Shown: piece by piece, positions 7,155-14,124 of the stretch
Position numbering within the stretch: the stretch's first letter is position 1
How the letters are laid out: every line of letters begins with the position of its first letter
NCBI RefSeq assembly: GCF_029894335.1
Contig: NZ_JARXZC010000050.1
Location: 1-42,353, forward strand
Reading direction: 5' to 3'
Source: Kitasatospora sp. MAP5-34
GTDB lineage: Bacteria > Actinomycetota > Actinomycetes > Streptomycetales > Streptomycetaceae
DNA length: 42,353 nucleotides
Notes under the pieces: generated by a model
Told to the model about the DNA's origin: nothing
What the model saw: only the letters and a program-made list of their open reading frames with translations
Database searches by the model: none
Made by a program: the position numbers and the translations under genes

Positions 7155-7644
7155 GGTGGTTGTCCCTTCTCCAGGAGCGGCCCCACCGTGCCCCGCCCGT
7201 GCGGGTCACCGGCGTACGGACCTTTGGGCCGCCGGGTTCTCCCCACACACACGGGTCCGACGGTGGTTCCATCCTGCCTGGTCCCGGGTTAAAGCAGCGG
7301 TAAGCGGTGGGGCGACGCTTGGAGGACAGGGGTCGGCGGAGCCGGTAAGCGGTACCACCGAGCACCGAATGGACTGTGACGCAGGCAACTTTCTCGACTT
7401 CTTAGGTTTCCCTCCCCGGCGGGTGGGGAGGACAGCTTCACACCACGCGATCGGGCCGAGCGCCGGTCGCAACCACCCTCCGTGCGTTCATCCGCACCGG
7501 TTCAGGGGTCACGTGTCATCGGGAGCAGCCTTCGGCCGGCTCCGCGTCATCCGGGAGCACCATCCACCCGGGCGCTTCCGTTGGCTCAGCACCTCCGCTC
7601 CGGGGAACGCCGACCGTGCCCGTCCGACACAGCAAGGGGGCAGT
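7155..7644. other. 490-base divergent intergenic region
   Basis: No gene is supported. It must hold the leftward promoter of the cutRS-like genes and the rightward promoter of the small conserved gene at 7645. Visible elements are two 11-base direct repeats (7298-7308 and 7343-7353), a possible plus-strand -10 box TAGGTT (7403-7408) and, right after it, a perfect hairpin CCTCCCC-GGCGGGT-GGGGAGG (7411-7431). No convincing -35 box pairs with that -10. Confidence 0.5.
7298..7353. repeat. Direct repeat pair, possible response-regulator site
   Basis: CGGTAAGCGGT occurs twice, at 7298-7308 and 7343-7353, 45 bases apart, about 145-200 bases upstream of the response regulator start. OmpR-family regulators bind direct repeats, but usually ~11 bases apart, so this is only a weak candidate. 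Confidence 0.3.
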
Positions 7645-7830
7645 ATGGACGCCTTCACCGCCGGAATCCTGCAGCGCATAAAGAATGCCGAGCAGGACCT
7701 GCACCGCGCACTCGAGTCCGGTGACGAGTTCCTCGCCGAGGTCGAGCAGTCCGAACTGGACGACCTGCGCCGACTCGCCGCCGAACACGGCGTCGACCCG
7801 GTGCGGGAGATGCACCGCGCCGCCGCCTGA
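7645..7830 (+). CDS. Conserved small protein, 61 residues
   Basis: A 61-residue soluble acidic protein starting MDAFTAGILQRIKNAEQDL and ending REMHRAAA. It is predicted almost fully helical, with heptad-like spacing of hydrophobic residues (amphipathic helix, possibly a coiled coil). ATG 7645 is preceded by AAGGGGG at good spacing. The open frame extends far upstream, but that part is not protein-like. A small protein of this type sits at the same place beside cutRS in other streptomycetes as far as I recall; no function is known. Strong ribosome binding site and typical codon use support it as real. Confidence 0.75.
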   Translation: MDAFTAGILQRIKNAEQDLHRALESGDEFLAEVEQSELDDLRRLAAEHGVDPVREMHRAAA

Positions 7831-7920
7831 CCCGGTCTCCCGACCGACCGACACCATCGCACCATCGCACCGGACTCACCGGACCACGTACCCCGAGAGC
7901 CGTAAGGGGTAGCTGACCCC

Positions 7921-7955
7921 GAGCCCTGGCGCCACGTATTCGTGGGCCAGGGCTC
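7921..7955. terminator. Strong bidirectional terminator
   Basis: Outer arms GAGCCCTGGC and GCCAGGGCTC (10 perfect pairs) continue after one bulged base into CCACG-TATT-CGTGG. It lies between the convergent small-protein gene and the inositol-phosphatase family gene and can serve both. Confidence 0.75.
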
Positions 7956-7997
7956 TTCGCTGCGGTGTGCCCGGCGGTCCCGGTCGTGCGAGCAGCC

Positions 7998-8801
7998 TCA
8001 GTCGTGCCAGGCGCCGAGTTCGTCAAGTCGGGTCTGGAGCGGCTCGAACACTCCGGGCGGGGCGGTCACCGTGAGGCCGCCGTGCGGCTCCTCGCCGGGG
8101 CGGCCCCCGGCGAGGGCGCCTGCCTCGCGGGCGATCAGGACGCCGGCCGCCATGTCCCAGGGCTGGAGTCCGCGCTCGTAGAAGGCGTCCAGGCGGCCGG
8201 CGGCGACGTCGCAGAGGTCGACGGCCGCCGCGCCGGCCCGGCGGATGTCGCGGACCTCCGGCATCAGGGCGTGCAGCACCTCGGCCTGGTGGACCCGGGC
8301 GTGCTGGACGTAGTTGAAGCCGGTGCCGACCAGGGCCTGCCCCCACGGCGGTGCCGGGCGGCAGGAGACCGGCCGCCGGTTCAGGAAGGCGCCGCCGCCG
8401 AGGACCGCGTGGAAGAGCTCGTCCCGGGCCGGGACGGCGACCACGCCGACCACCGCCCGGCCGTCGAGTTCGGCCGCCACGCTGACGCCCCAGGACGGCA
8501 GGCCGTAGAGGTAGTTGACGGTGCCGTCGAGCGGGTCGACCACCCAGCGGACGCCGCTGGTGCCGGGGCGGTCGGCGCCCTCCTCCCCGAGGTAGCCGTC
8601 GTCGGGGCGGCGCCCGCTGATCAGCTCCAGGACGAGCTTCTCGGAGGCCAGGTCCATCTCGGTGACCACGTCGACTGGGCTGCTCTTGGTCGCGGCGACG
8701 CCCAGATCGGCGGGCCGGCCGTCGCGGAGCAGGGCGCCCGCGCGGGTCGCGGCGTCCACGGCGACGTCCAGCAGCTCGGCCAGCAGCTCGGGGTTGGGCA
8801 C
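7998..8801 (-). CDS. Inositol monophosphatase family protein
   Basis: A 267-residue Mg-dependent phosphatase of the IMPase/FIG superfamily. Likely substrates are inositol-1-phosphate, histidinol phosphate or a similar sugar phosphate; sequence does not decide. Metal-binding motifs are intact: the Glu-Glu pair in YLGEEGAD, WVVDPLDGTVNYLYGLP (motif A), and the C-terminal PWDMAAGVLIAREAGA (motif B). The GTG start at 8801 has AGGAGGAG in front. It lies 24 bases behind hemH on the same strand, so the two probably share a transcript, ended by the hairpin at 7921-7955. No haem-related role is known for this family; the pairing may simply be conserved gene order. Confidence 0.9.
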   Translation of the reverse strand: MPNPELLAELLDVAVDAATRAGALLRDGRPADLGVAATKSSPVDVVTEMDLASEKLVLELISGRRPDDGYLGEEGADRPGTSGVRWVVDPLDGTVNYLYGLPSWGVSVAAELDGRAVVGVVAVPARDELFHAVLGGGAFLNRRPVSCRPAPPWGQALVGTGFNYVQHARVHQAEVLHALMPEVRDIRRAGAAAVDLCDVAAGRLDAFYERGLQPWDMAAGVLIAREAGALAGGRPGEEPHGGLTVTAPPGVFEPLQTRLDELGAWHD

Positions 8802-8825
8802 GGGTGTCTCCTCCTGAAGGGGTGG

Positions 8826-9962
8826 TCAGCGCTCGGCGGCGGCGGGCCGGGGCGTACGGGGGTTGGGGCAGCAGGCGACGGCGCACACGTCGTGGCTCGC
8901 GCCCAGCGTGCCCAGGGCGCAGCGCTCCACGGGTACGCCCCGCTCGCTCGCCGCGCGCTCCAGCAGCAGTTCGCGGACGGCGGCGGTGAAGCGCGGGTCG
9001 GCGCCCACGGTGGCGGCGCGGGCGACCGGCAGGCCGAGTTCCGCCGCCTTGGCGCGAGCCTCGGTGTCGAGGTCGTACTTGACCTCCATGTGGTCGGAGA
9101 CGAACCCGATCGGGACCATCACCGCCGCCGGGGCGCCCGCCGTGTGCAGGGTCTCCAGGTGCTCGCAGATGTCCGGTTCCAGCCACGGGATGTGCGGCGC
9201 GCCGCTGCGGCTCTGGAAGACCAGCTGCCACGGGCGGTCCGCGACACCGGTGGCCGTCGCCACGCCCTCGGCGACCAGCCGGGCCACCTCCAGGTGCTGG
9301 GCCACGTACGCGCCGCCGGGCGTGCCCCGGGCCGGGTCGTCGGGCGCACCGGAGGTTTCGGCCATCGAGACCGGGATGGAGTGGGTGGTGAAGGCCAGCC
9401 GGGCCTCGTCCCGGACCCCTGCGGGGAGCTCGGCGAGCGCGGCCAGGGTCGCGTCGATCATCGGCCGGACGAAACCCGGGTGGTTGTAGAAGTGCCGCAG
9501 CTTGTCCACCCGCAGCTCGGGCAGGCCCTCGCCGAGCAGCTGCTCCAGCGCGGCGGCGAGGTTCTCCCGGTACTGGCGGCAGCCGGAGTACCCGGCGTAG
9601 GCGCTGGTGGCCAGGACGAGCACCCGCCGGTGGCCGTCCTCGGCGATGTCGCGCAGGATGTCGACCAGGTAGGGGGCCCAGTTCCGGTTGCCCCAGTACA
9701 CCGGCAGGTCGAGGCCGTGCTCGGCGAAGTCCTTGCGCAGGGCGGCCAGCAGATCACGGTTCTGCTCGTTGATCGGGCTGACGCCGCCGAACAGGAAGTA
9801 GTGCTTGCCGACCTCGGCCAGCCGCTCCTTGGGGATGCCCCGGCCACGGGTGACGTTCTCCAGGAACGGCACCACGTCCTCGGGTGCCTCGGGGCCCCCG
9901 AACGAGAGCAGCAGCAGCGCGTCGTACGGCGCGGGGTCGGTGGAGGTGAGCGTCTCGGACAT
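8826..9962 (-). CDS. hemH: Ferrochelatase (probably coproporphyrin type)
   Basis: Inserts Fe2+ into a porphyrin in the last steps of haem synthesis. In actinobacteria the substrate is coproporphyrin III (the enzyme is also called CpfC). The 378-residue sequence has LLLLSFGGPEAPEDV at the start, the catalytic His in FTTHSIPVSM, and the metal-handling Glu in SDHMEVKYDLD. Cysteines fitting the actinobacterial [2Fe-2S] cluster are present: one in YSGCRQYREN and three or four in the C-terminal ERCALGTLGASHDVCAVACC. ATG 9962 was preferred to an open frame 20 codons longer because AGGA precedes it and the extra part has no family match. An operator-like inverted repeat overlaps its promoter (10011-10064). 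Confidence 0.95.
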   Translation of the reverse strand: MSETLTSTDPAPYDALLLLSFGGPEAPEDVVPFLENVTRGRGIPKERLAEVGKHYFLFGGVSPINEQNRDLLAALRKDFAEHGLDLPVYWGNRNWAPYLVDILRDIAEDGHRRVLVLATSAYAGYSGCRQYRENLAAALEQLLGEGLPELRVDKLRHFYNHPGFVRPMIDATLAALAELPAGVRDEARLAFTTHSIPVSMAETSGAPDDPARGTPGGAYVAQHLEVARLVAEGVATATGVADRPWQLVFQSRSGAPHIPWLEPDICEHLETLHTAGAPAAVMVPIGFVSDHMEVKYDLDTEARAKAAELGLPVARAATVGADPRFTAAVRELLLERAASERGVPVERCALGTLGASHDVCAVACCPNPRTPRPAAAER

Positions 9963-10010
9963 GGCACCGATCCTGCCACTAAAGACCATGGGGGAAGGTG
10001 CCGGGCAGTA

Positions 10011-10064
10011 ATCGTTTGCCACGGTTCGTAAGCTGTCAATGTGGCTCGTGCAGCTTACGAACCG
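10011..10064. promoter_or_regulatory. Divergent promoters with a 14-bp-arm inverted repeat (hemH / MFS)
   Basis: CGGTTCGTAAGCTG (10022-10035) and CAGCTTACGAACCG (10051-10064) are perfect 14-base inverted arms around 15 bases. On the minus strand a consensus -35 TTGACA (10034-10039) and AACGAT (10011-10016), 17 bases apart, form a hemH promoter whose -35 box overlaps the repeat. On the plus strand TTGCCA (10016-10021) with CAATGT (10037-10042) is a possible promoter for the MFS gene. One regulator could therefore control both genes. The regulator is unknown. Confidence 0.6.
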
Positions 10065-10104
10065 CGCCTCGGACCGACCGTCAGACCACCCCGCGGAGCC
10101 CCTC

Positions 10105-11355
10105 GTGCTGTCCAGCTACCGCCAGATATTCGCCGCCCCCGGCACGCTGGCCTTCTCGTCCGCCGGCCTGATAGCCCGGCTGCCGATCTCGATGACCGGC
10201 ATCGGCATCGTGACCATGCTGTCCCAGCTGCGCGGCTCGTACGGTCTCGCGGGCGCGGTCTCGGCGGTGCTGGCGCTCTCGCTGGCAGCCCTCGGCCCGC
10301 AGGTCTCCCGCCTGGTGGACCGCCACGGCCAGCGCCGGATCGCGCTGCCCGCCACCGGCCTGACCATCCTCGCGGCCGCCGCGCTGCTGCTCTGCGCGCG
10401 CTTCGACGCGCCCGACTGGGCACTGTTCGTCTGCGCGGCCGGGATGGGCCTGATGCCGAGCACCGGCTCGATGGTCCGGGCCCGCTGGGCCAACCTGTAC
10501 AGCGCCGAGCCGCCCAGGCTGCACACCGCCTACTCGTTCGAGGCGGTGGTGGACGAGATCTGCTTCATCGTCGGCCCGATCCTGTCGATCGGCCTGGCCA
10601 CCTCGGCCTTCCCGGAGGCGGGGGTACTGCTCTCCGGGATCTTCCTGACGGCGGGCATCCTGCTGTTCACCGCGCAGCGGCGTACCGAGCCGCCGATCCA
10701 CCCGGGCGCGCACCGGGCGGGGCGGGCGGCGATCCGCTCGTCGGGGCTGCAGGTGCTGGTGGTGACCTTCGTGGCGACCGGCGCGATCTTCGGCTCGGTG
10801 GAGGTGGTCACGGTCGCGTTCGCGCAGGAGCAGGGGCACACCGCGCTCGCCAGCCTGGTGCTGGCGGTCTACGCGCTCGGGTCGTGCCTGGCCGGGGTGG
10901 TCTTCGGGACGCTCAGGCTCAAGGGCTCGATGGCCGGGCGATTCATCGGCGGGATCGCGCTGATGGCGGCCAGCCTGGTGCCGCTCGTGGTGGTCGCGGC
11001 GCTGCTGCGGGGCACGGCGGGGCTGGTCGCGGTCGGGGCGGCGCTCTTCGTCGCGGGGCTCTCCATCTCGCCGACGCTGATCACCGCGATGGCACTGGTG
11101 GAACGGCTGGTACCGGCCGCCCAGCTCACCGAGGGGATGACCTGGACGACCACCGGGCTGGCGCTGGGCGTGGCGCTCGGCTCCTCGGTGGCGGGCCTGG
11201 TGGTGGACCACTCGGGCGCCCCCACCGGGTACTGGGTGCCGCTGGCCGCCGCACTCTTCGCCGCGCTGACCGCGCTGGCGGGCCTGCCCCGGCTGCGGGC
11301 CGGGCTGGTCGCCGTGGCCCCTGCCGACCTGGCAAACGGTGGGACACAGGCATAG
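10105..11355 (+). CDS. Major facilitator superfamily transporter
   Basis: An integral membrane protein of 416 residues with about 12 hydrophobic segments in two halves, of the drug/metabolite exporter type; the substrate is unknown. The motif-A-like loop GPQVSRLVDRHGQRRIALPA follows the second segment. The open frame reaches ATG 10039, but that codon lies inside the loop of the inverted repeat, so GTG 10105 (LSSYRQIFAAPGTLAFSSAG, with GGAG eight bases upstream) is preferred. It is divergent from hemH across a shared control region, which suggests export or import linked to porphyrin, haem or iron state. This is inference only; the neighbourhood may be incidental. Confidence 0.83.
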   Translation: MLSSYRQIFAAPGTLAFSSAGLIARLPISMTGIGIVTMLSQLRGSYGLAGAVSAVLALSLAALGPQVSRLVDRHGQRRIALPATGLTILAAAALLLCARFDAPDWALFVCAAGMGLMPSTGSMVRARWANLYSAEPPRLHTAYSFEAVVDEICFIVGPILSIGLATSAFPEAGVLLSGIFLTAGILLFTAQRRTEPPIHPGAHRAGRAAIRSSGLQVLVVTFVATGAIFGSVEVVTVAFAQEQGHTALASLVLAVYALGSCLAGVVFGTLRLKGSMAGRFIGGIALMAASLVPLVVVAALLRGTAGLVAVGAALFVAGLSISPTLITAMALVERLVPAAQLTEGMTWTTTGLALGVALGSSVAGLVVDHSGAPTGYWVPLAAALFAALTALAGLPRLRAGLVAVAPADLANGGTQA

Positions 11356-11381
11356 ACCTGCGCCGGTGGAGTGGCTACGCT
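11353..11381 (+). promoter_or_regulatory. Possible promoter of the FAD oxidase gene
   Basis: TAGACC (11353-11358, overlapping the MFS stop codon) and TACGCT (11376-11381) are 17 bases apart. Four of six -35 bases fit the consensus and the -10 fits TAnnnT. The gene may be read both from here and by read-through. Confidence 0.35.
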
Positions 11382-11450
11382 CCCCCCTACTCACTGGTAG
11401 GACGCGCGGGACTTCCACCGTCCCGGCCCCCGGAGCAGGAGGCACCCGCA

Positions 11451-12764
11451 ATGCCGCAGGCCACCCCCGCCGGCTGGACCAACTGGGCCGGCAACCAGAG
11501 CGCCCGGCCCAGCCGGGTCGTCACCCCGGCCTCCACCGCCGAGCTGACCGAGGTGGTGCGGCGGGCCGCCGAGGAGGGACGCACGGTGAAGGCCGTCGGC
11601 TCGGGCCACTCCTTCACCGCGATCGCCTCCGCCGGGGACGGCGTCCTGGTCCGCCCGCACGGGCTGACCGCCGTCCACGAGCTGGACCGCGAGGCCGGGA
11701 CGGTCACGGTCGGGTCCGGGCTCCCGCTCTCCGGGCTCAACCGGCTGCTGGCGGCGGCGGGTCTCTCGCTCACCAACATGGGCGACATCGAGGTGCAGAC
11801 CGTCGCCGGGGCGACCAGCACCGGCACCCACGGCACCGGCCGCGACTCCGGCTCGCTCGCCGCGCAGATCAGGGCGCTGGAGATCGTGCTCGCGGACGGC
11901 AGCGTCCGGCAGTGCTCGCCGACCGAGCACGCCGAGCTGTTCGAGGGCGCCCGGCTGGGCCTCGGCGCGCTCGGCGTGGTCAGCGCGATCACCTTCGGGG
12001 TCGAACCGTCCTTCCTGCTGACCGCCCACGAGAAGCCGATGTCCTTCGGCGAGGTGCTGGCGGGCTTCGACGACTTCGCCGCCGTCAACGAGCACTTCGA
12101 GTTCTACTGGTTCCCGCACACCGACCGCTGCTCCACCAAGCGCAACAACCGCAGCCAGGGACCGGCCGCGCCGCTGTCGGGCTTCAAGGCGTGGCTGGAC
12201 GACGAGTTCCTCGCCAACACCGTCTTCGGCGGCCTGTGCCAGGTGGGCCTGCGGCTCCCGCAGGCCGTACCGACCATCGCCCAGGTGGCCGGCCGGGCCC
12301 TGTCGGAGCGGACTTTCACCGACCTCGCGTACAAGGTGTTCACCAGCCCGCGCAAGGTGCGCTTCGTCGAGATGGAGTACGCCGTGCCGCGCGAGGCGGC
12401 GACCACGGTGCTGCGCGAGCTGAAGGCGCTGGTCGAACGCTCCCGCTGGCGGATCAGCTTCCCCGTCGAGGTGCGGACCGCCCCGGCCGACGACCTCTGG
12501 CTCTCCACCGCGAGCGGGCGGGACACCGTGTACATCGCCGTCCACCTCTACCGGGGCACGGCGGAGCGCGGCTACTTCACCGAGGTCGAGCGGCTCATGA
12601 CGGCCCACGAGGGCCGTCCGCACTGGGGCAAGCTGCACACCCGTGACGCCGCCTACCTCGCCTCGGTGTACCCGCACTTCGGCGACTTCACCGCGCTGCG
12701 CGACCAGGTCGACCCCGGGCGGCTGTTCGGCAACGACTACCTGCGGCGGGTCCTCGGGGAGTAG
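11451..12764 (+). CDS. FAD-binding oxidase, D-arabinono-1,4-lactone/alditol oxidase family
   Basis: A 437-residue flavoprotein of the VAO family with an N-terminal FAD-binding domain (GSGHSFT near residue 50, GDIEVQTVAGATSTGTHGTG near 115) and a C-terminal ALO domain ending HWGKLH, then YPHFGDF and DPGRLFGNDYLRR. His53 in VGSGHSF is the position that binds FAD covalently in gulono- and arabinono-lactone oxidases. It should oxidise a sugar lactone or alditol with O2, making H2O2; the exact substrate is not readable. ATG 11451 has AGGAGG nine bases upstream; the frame is open for another 470 codons upstream only by chance. It converges on the next gene with a seven-base gap. Confidence 0.92.
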   Translation: MPQATPAGWTNWAGNQSARPSRVVTPASTAELTEVVRRAAEEGRTVKAVGSGHSFTAIASAGDGVLVRPHGLTAVHELDREAGTVTVGSGLPLSGLNRLLAAAGLSLTNMGDIEVQTVAGATSTGTHGTGRDSGSLAAQIRALEIVLADGSVRQCSPTEHAELFEGARLGLGALGVVSAITFGVEPSFLLTAHEKPMSFGEVLAGFDDFAAVNEHFEFYWFPHTDRCSTKRNNRSQGPAAPLSGFKAWLDDEFLANTVFGGLCQVGLRLPQAVPTIAQVAGRALSERTFTDLAYKVFTSPRKVRFVEMEYAVPREAATTVLRELKALVERSRWRISFPVEVRTAPADDLWLSTASGRDTVYIAVHLYRGTAERGYFTEVERLMTAHEGRPHWGKLHTRDAAYLASVYPHFGDFTALRDQVDPGRLFGNDYLRRVLGE

Positions 12765-12771
12765 CTCACCT

Positions 12772-13653
12772 TCACGGGGACGGGGTGCCCGACGGCGTGG
12801 CCGCCGAGGTCGCCGGGGGTGTGGCGCCGGGCGGGCCGGCGGTGGTGGGCGTGCTGCTCGGGGTACTTGTCGGGGGGTTCGCCGGGGTGCTGGAGGGCGT
12901 GGACGACGGGGTGCCCGAAGGGGTGCTGGAGGGTGTCCCGGACGGGGTGCCGCTCGGCGTCGAGGACGGCGTGCCGGAGGGCCTGCCGGTCGGCGTCGAG
13001 GTGGGAACGGTGGCGGGGTCCGTGCCCCCGGAGCCCGGGGAGTCGACGCGCTTCGGGGTCGAGGGCTTGCTGTCGGAGGAGCCGCCGAGCGAGGTGCCGC
13101 TGCCGCTCTCACCCTTGACCGTCGCCGACACCGGCTGCCCGGTGGCCAGTTCGAAGCCCACGATCGGCGTCATCGCGAGGACGAAAACCAGGGCCGAGAC
13201 GGCGGTGTACGTACGCCAGGTCCAGCGCCGCTTCGAACGGAGCGTCCGCGACTCGTTCCACTCGGCGGAGATCTCGGCGGACGTCTGGGTGGACGCCTGG
13301 GTGGACGTCTGGGTGGACGCCTGGGTGGGGATGTCGGGGGAGGTCTTGGCGGGCACCTCCCGGAAGTCGTTCGCCAGGGCGGCCGGGGTGCGTTCGACGG
13401 CGCTGCGCAGCTGCTCGCCGGTGCGCTTGAAGAGGTGCTGGAACAGCGCACTGCCGGTGGTCGCGCCGACGCTGACCACCGCCGCGCCGATGATCGTCCC
13501 GTAGACGCCGAGTTCCGAGGCGAAGACGGCGCCGACGACGGTGGCCAGGGCGCTCGCGGCCACCTGAGCGATGCTCAGGTCGATCCGCCCACGGCCGCCC
13601 GGCGGCGGCGGAGCGGCGGTCTCCGGCCCTGCCTGATCGCGCTGCTGCGGCAT
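12772..13653 (-). CDS. Membrane protein with Thr/Ser/Pro repeat tail
   Basis: A 293-residue protein without a recognised family. After a short Pro-rich start it has hydrophobic stretches at about residues 24-65 (QVAASALATVVGAVFASEL and on), then a polar region, a TQAS/TQTS repeat (~residues 108-125, four 12-base DNA repeats at 13283-13330), a clear membrane segment (TYTAVSALVFVLAMTPIVGFELA), and an outside tail of ~110 residues rich in TPSGTPSS repeats. Such tails act as wall-spanning or glycosylated stalks. Three starts are possible; ATG 13653 (MPQQRDQ) has GAGGG at correct spacing and fits a promoter at TACGAA. It is divergent from sepH. Confidence 0.7.
   Translation of the reverse strand: MPQQRDQAGPETAAPPPPGGRGRIDLSIAQVAASALATVVGAVFASELGVYGTIIGAAVVSVGATTGSALFQHLFKRTGEQLRSAVERTPAALANDFREVPAKTSPDIPTQASTQTSTQASTQTSAEISAEWNESRTLRSKRRWTWRTYTAVSALVFVLAMTPIVGFELATGQPVSATVKGESGSGTSLGGSSDSKPSTPKRVDSPGSGGTDPATVPTSTPTGRPSGTPSSTPSGTPSGTPSSTPSGTPSSTPSSTPANPPTSTPSSTPTTAGPPGATPPATSAATPSGTPSP
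13283..13330. repeat. Four 12-bp tandem repeats inside the membrane protein gene
   Basis: Units of GTCTGGGTGGAC and GCCTGGGTGGAC alternate four times, giving a 24-base super-repeat. They keep the reading frame and encode alternating TQAS and TQTS on the minus strand, so unit number can vary without frameshift. Confidence 0.75.
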
Positions 13654-13755
13654 CAACATCCCTCGGTCGCCATGGCTCGACATTCGTACAAGCCCGTCCA
13701 TCTTGCACAAAAAAGGACACAAGGGTCGAAAATCTGGTTCTCGGGAGTCGATATA

Positions 13756-13771
13756 TGTGAAGATGATCACC
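13756..13771. promoter_or_regulatory. Crp-type operator, one mismatch
   Basis: TGTGAAGATGATCACC fits TGTGA-N6-TCACA in nine of ten positions. It lies about 100 bases upstream of the membrane protein start and 350 bases before sepH. It is the second site of this type in the window. Confidence 0.45.
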
Positions 13772-13965
13772 GTCGGTCGACCGGTGGTCGGCCGTTCGAG
13801 TGCCCCTTCTTGAGATTCCCGTGAATCGCGGGAGACTTGAACGGCGAGCCGCCCCTCCGGATGCCACGAATGGAGTACTGTTCGTGGAGCCTGAGCCTTC
13901 GGTCAACGTGTCGACTGCCCATCAGACGGCGGCCGGGGCACCCGGGCGAGACGTCGACCGGCGAC

Positions 13966-14066
13966 GTGGCAAACAGGCAACCGTGCCACAGCGGCGAGTT
14001 CGGGCGAAAGCCCGACACGCCGGGTAACTCAGCAAGGTTGTGGCCACTCGCGAGTGGGCAGGCCAC
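13966..14066 (+). ncRNA. Structured leader of sepH, class unknown
   Basis: Three strong helices stand in a row: GTGGCA(13966-13971)/TGCCAC(13984-13989); TCGGGC-GAAA-GCCCGA (14000-14015) within GGCG/CGCC (13993-13996 and 14018-14021); and GTGGCC(14040-14045)/GGCCAC(14061-14066), which overlaps the palindrome CCACTCGCGAGTGG (14044-14057). GAGTT (13996-14000) can also pair with AACTC (14026-14030), giving an alternative fold. The stretch ends ~58 bases before the sepH start, as expected for a cis-acting RNA. It fits no riboswitch consensus I know, and it might instead be DNA-level operators. Confidence 0.35.
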
Positions 14067-14124
14067 ACTCAGTACGGGAGCAGCGACGCAGGTGACGTCG
14101 GCAGGCACCACCCGGGAGGTAACC

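Larger units (their letters stand above)
13654..14124. other. 471-base divergent intergenic region (membrane protein / sepH)
   Basis: No gene is seen. It holds a minus-strand promoter candidate for the membrane protein (TTTGTG then TACGAA 17 bases on, just upstream of its leader), a Crp-type motif (13756-13771), the palindrome CGGTCGACCG (13774-13783), an inverted repeat CCACGAA / TTCGTGG (13864-13887) and a structured stretch at 13966-14066 ahead of sepH. Confidence 0.55.

Noticed and set aside
7298..7353. Direct repeat as an established CutR binding site
   Set aside because: The 45-base spacing does not fit OmpR-family binding and no known CutR motif could be compared; listed only as a weak candidate.
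10041..12764. A 907-codon open frame suggesting a fusion ending in the FAD oxidase
   Set aside because: The first ~470 codons overlap the MFS gene in another frame; the oxidase has its own AGGAGG site and ATG at 11451.
14013..14017. Single GACAC before sepH as a WhiA site
   Set aside because: One five-base match inside a hairpin is expected by chance.
13966..14120. Known riboswitch (cobalamin, SAM-I/IV, c-di-AMP, c-di-GMP) upstream of sepH
   Set aside because: GGCAACC and GCCACT-like pieces occur, but the conserved cores and their order are missing; kept only as an unassigned structure.
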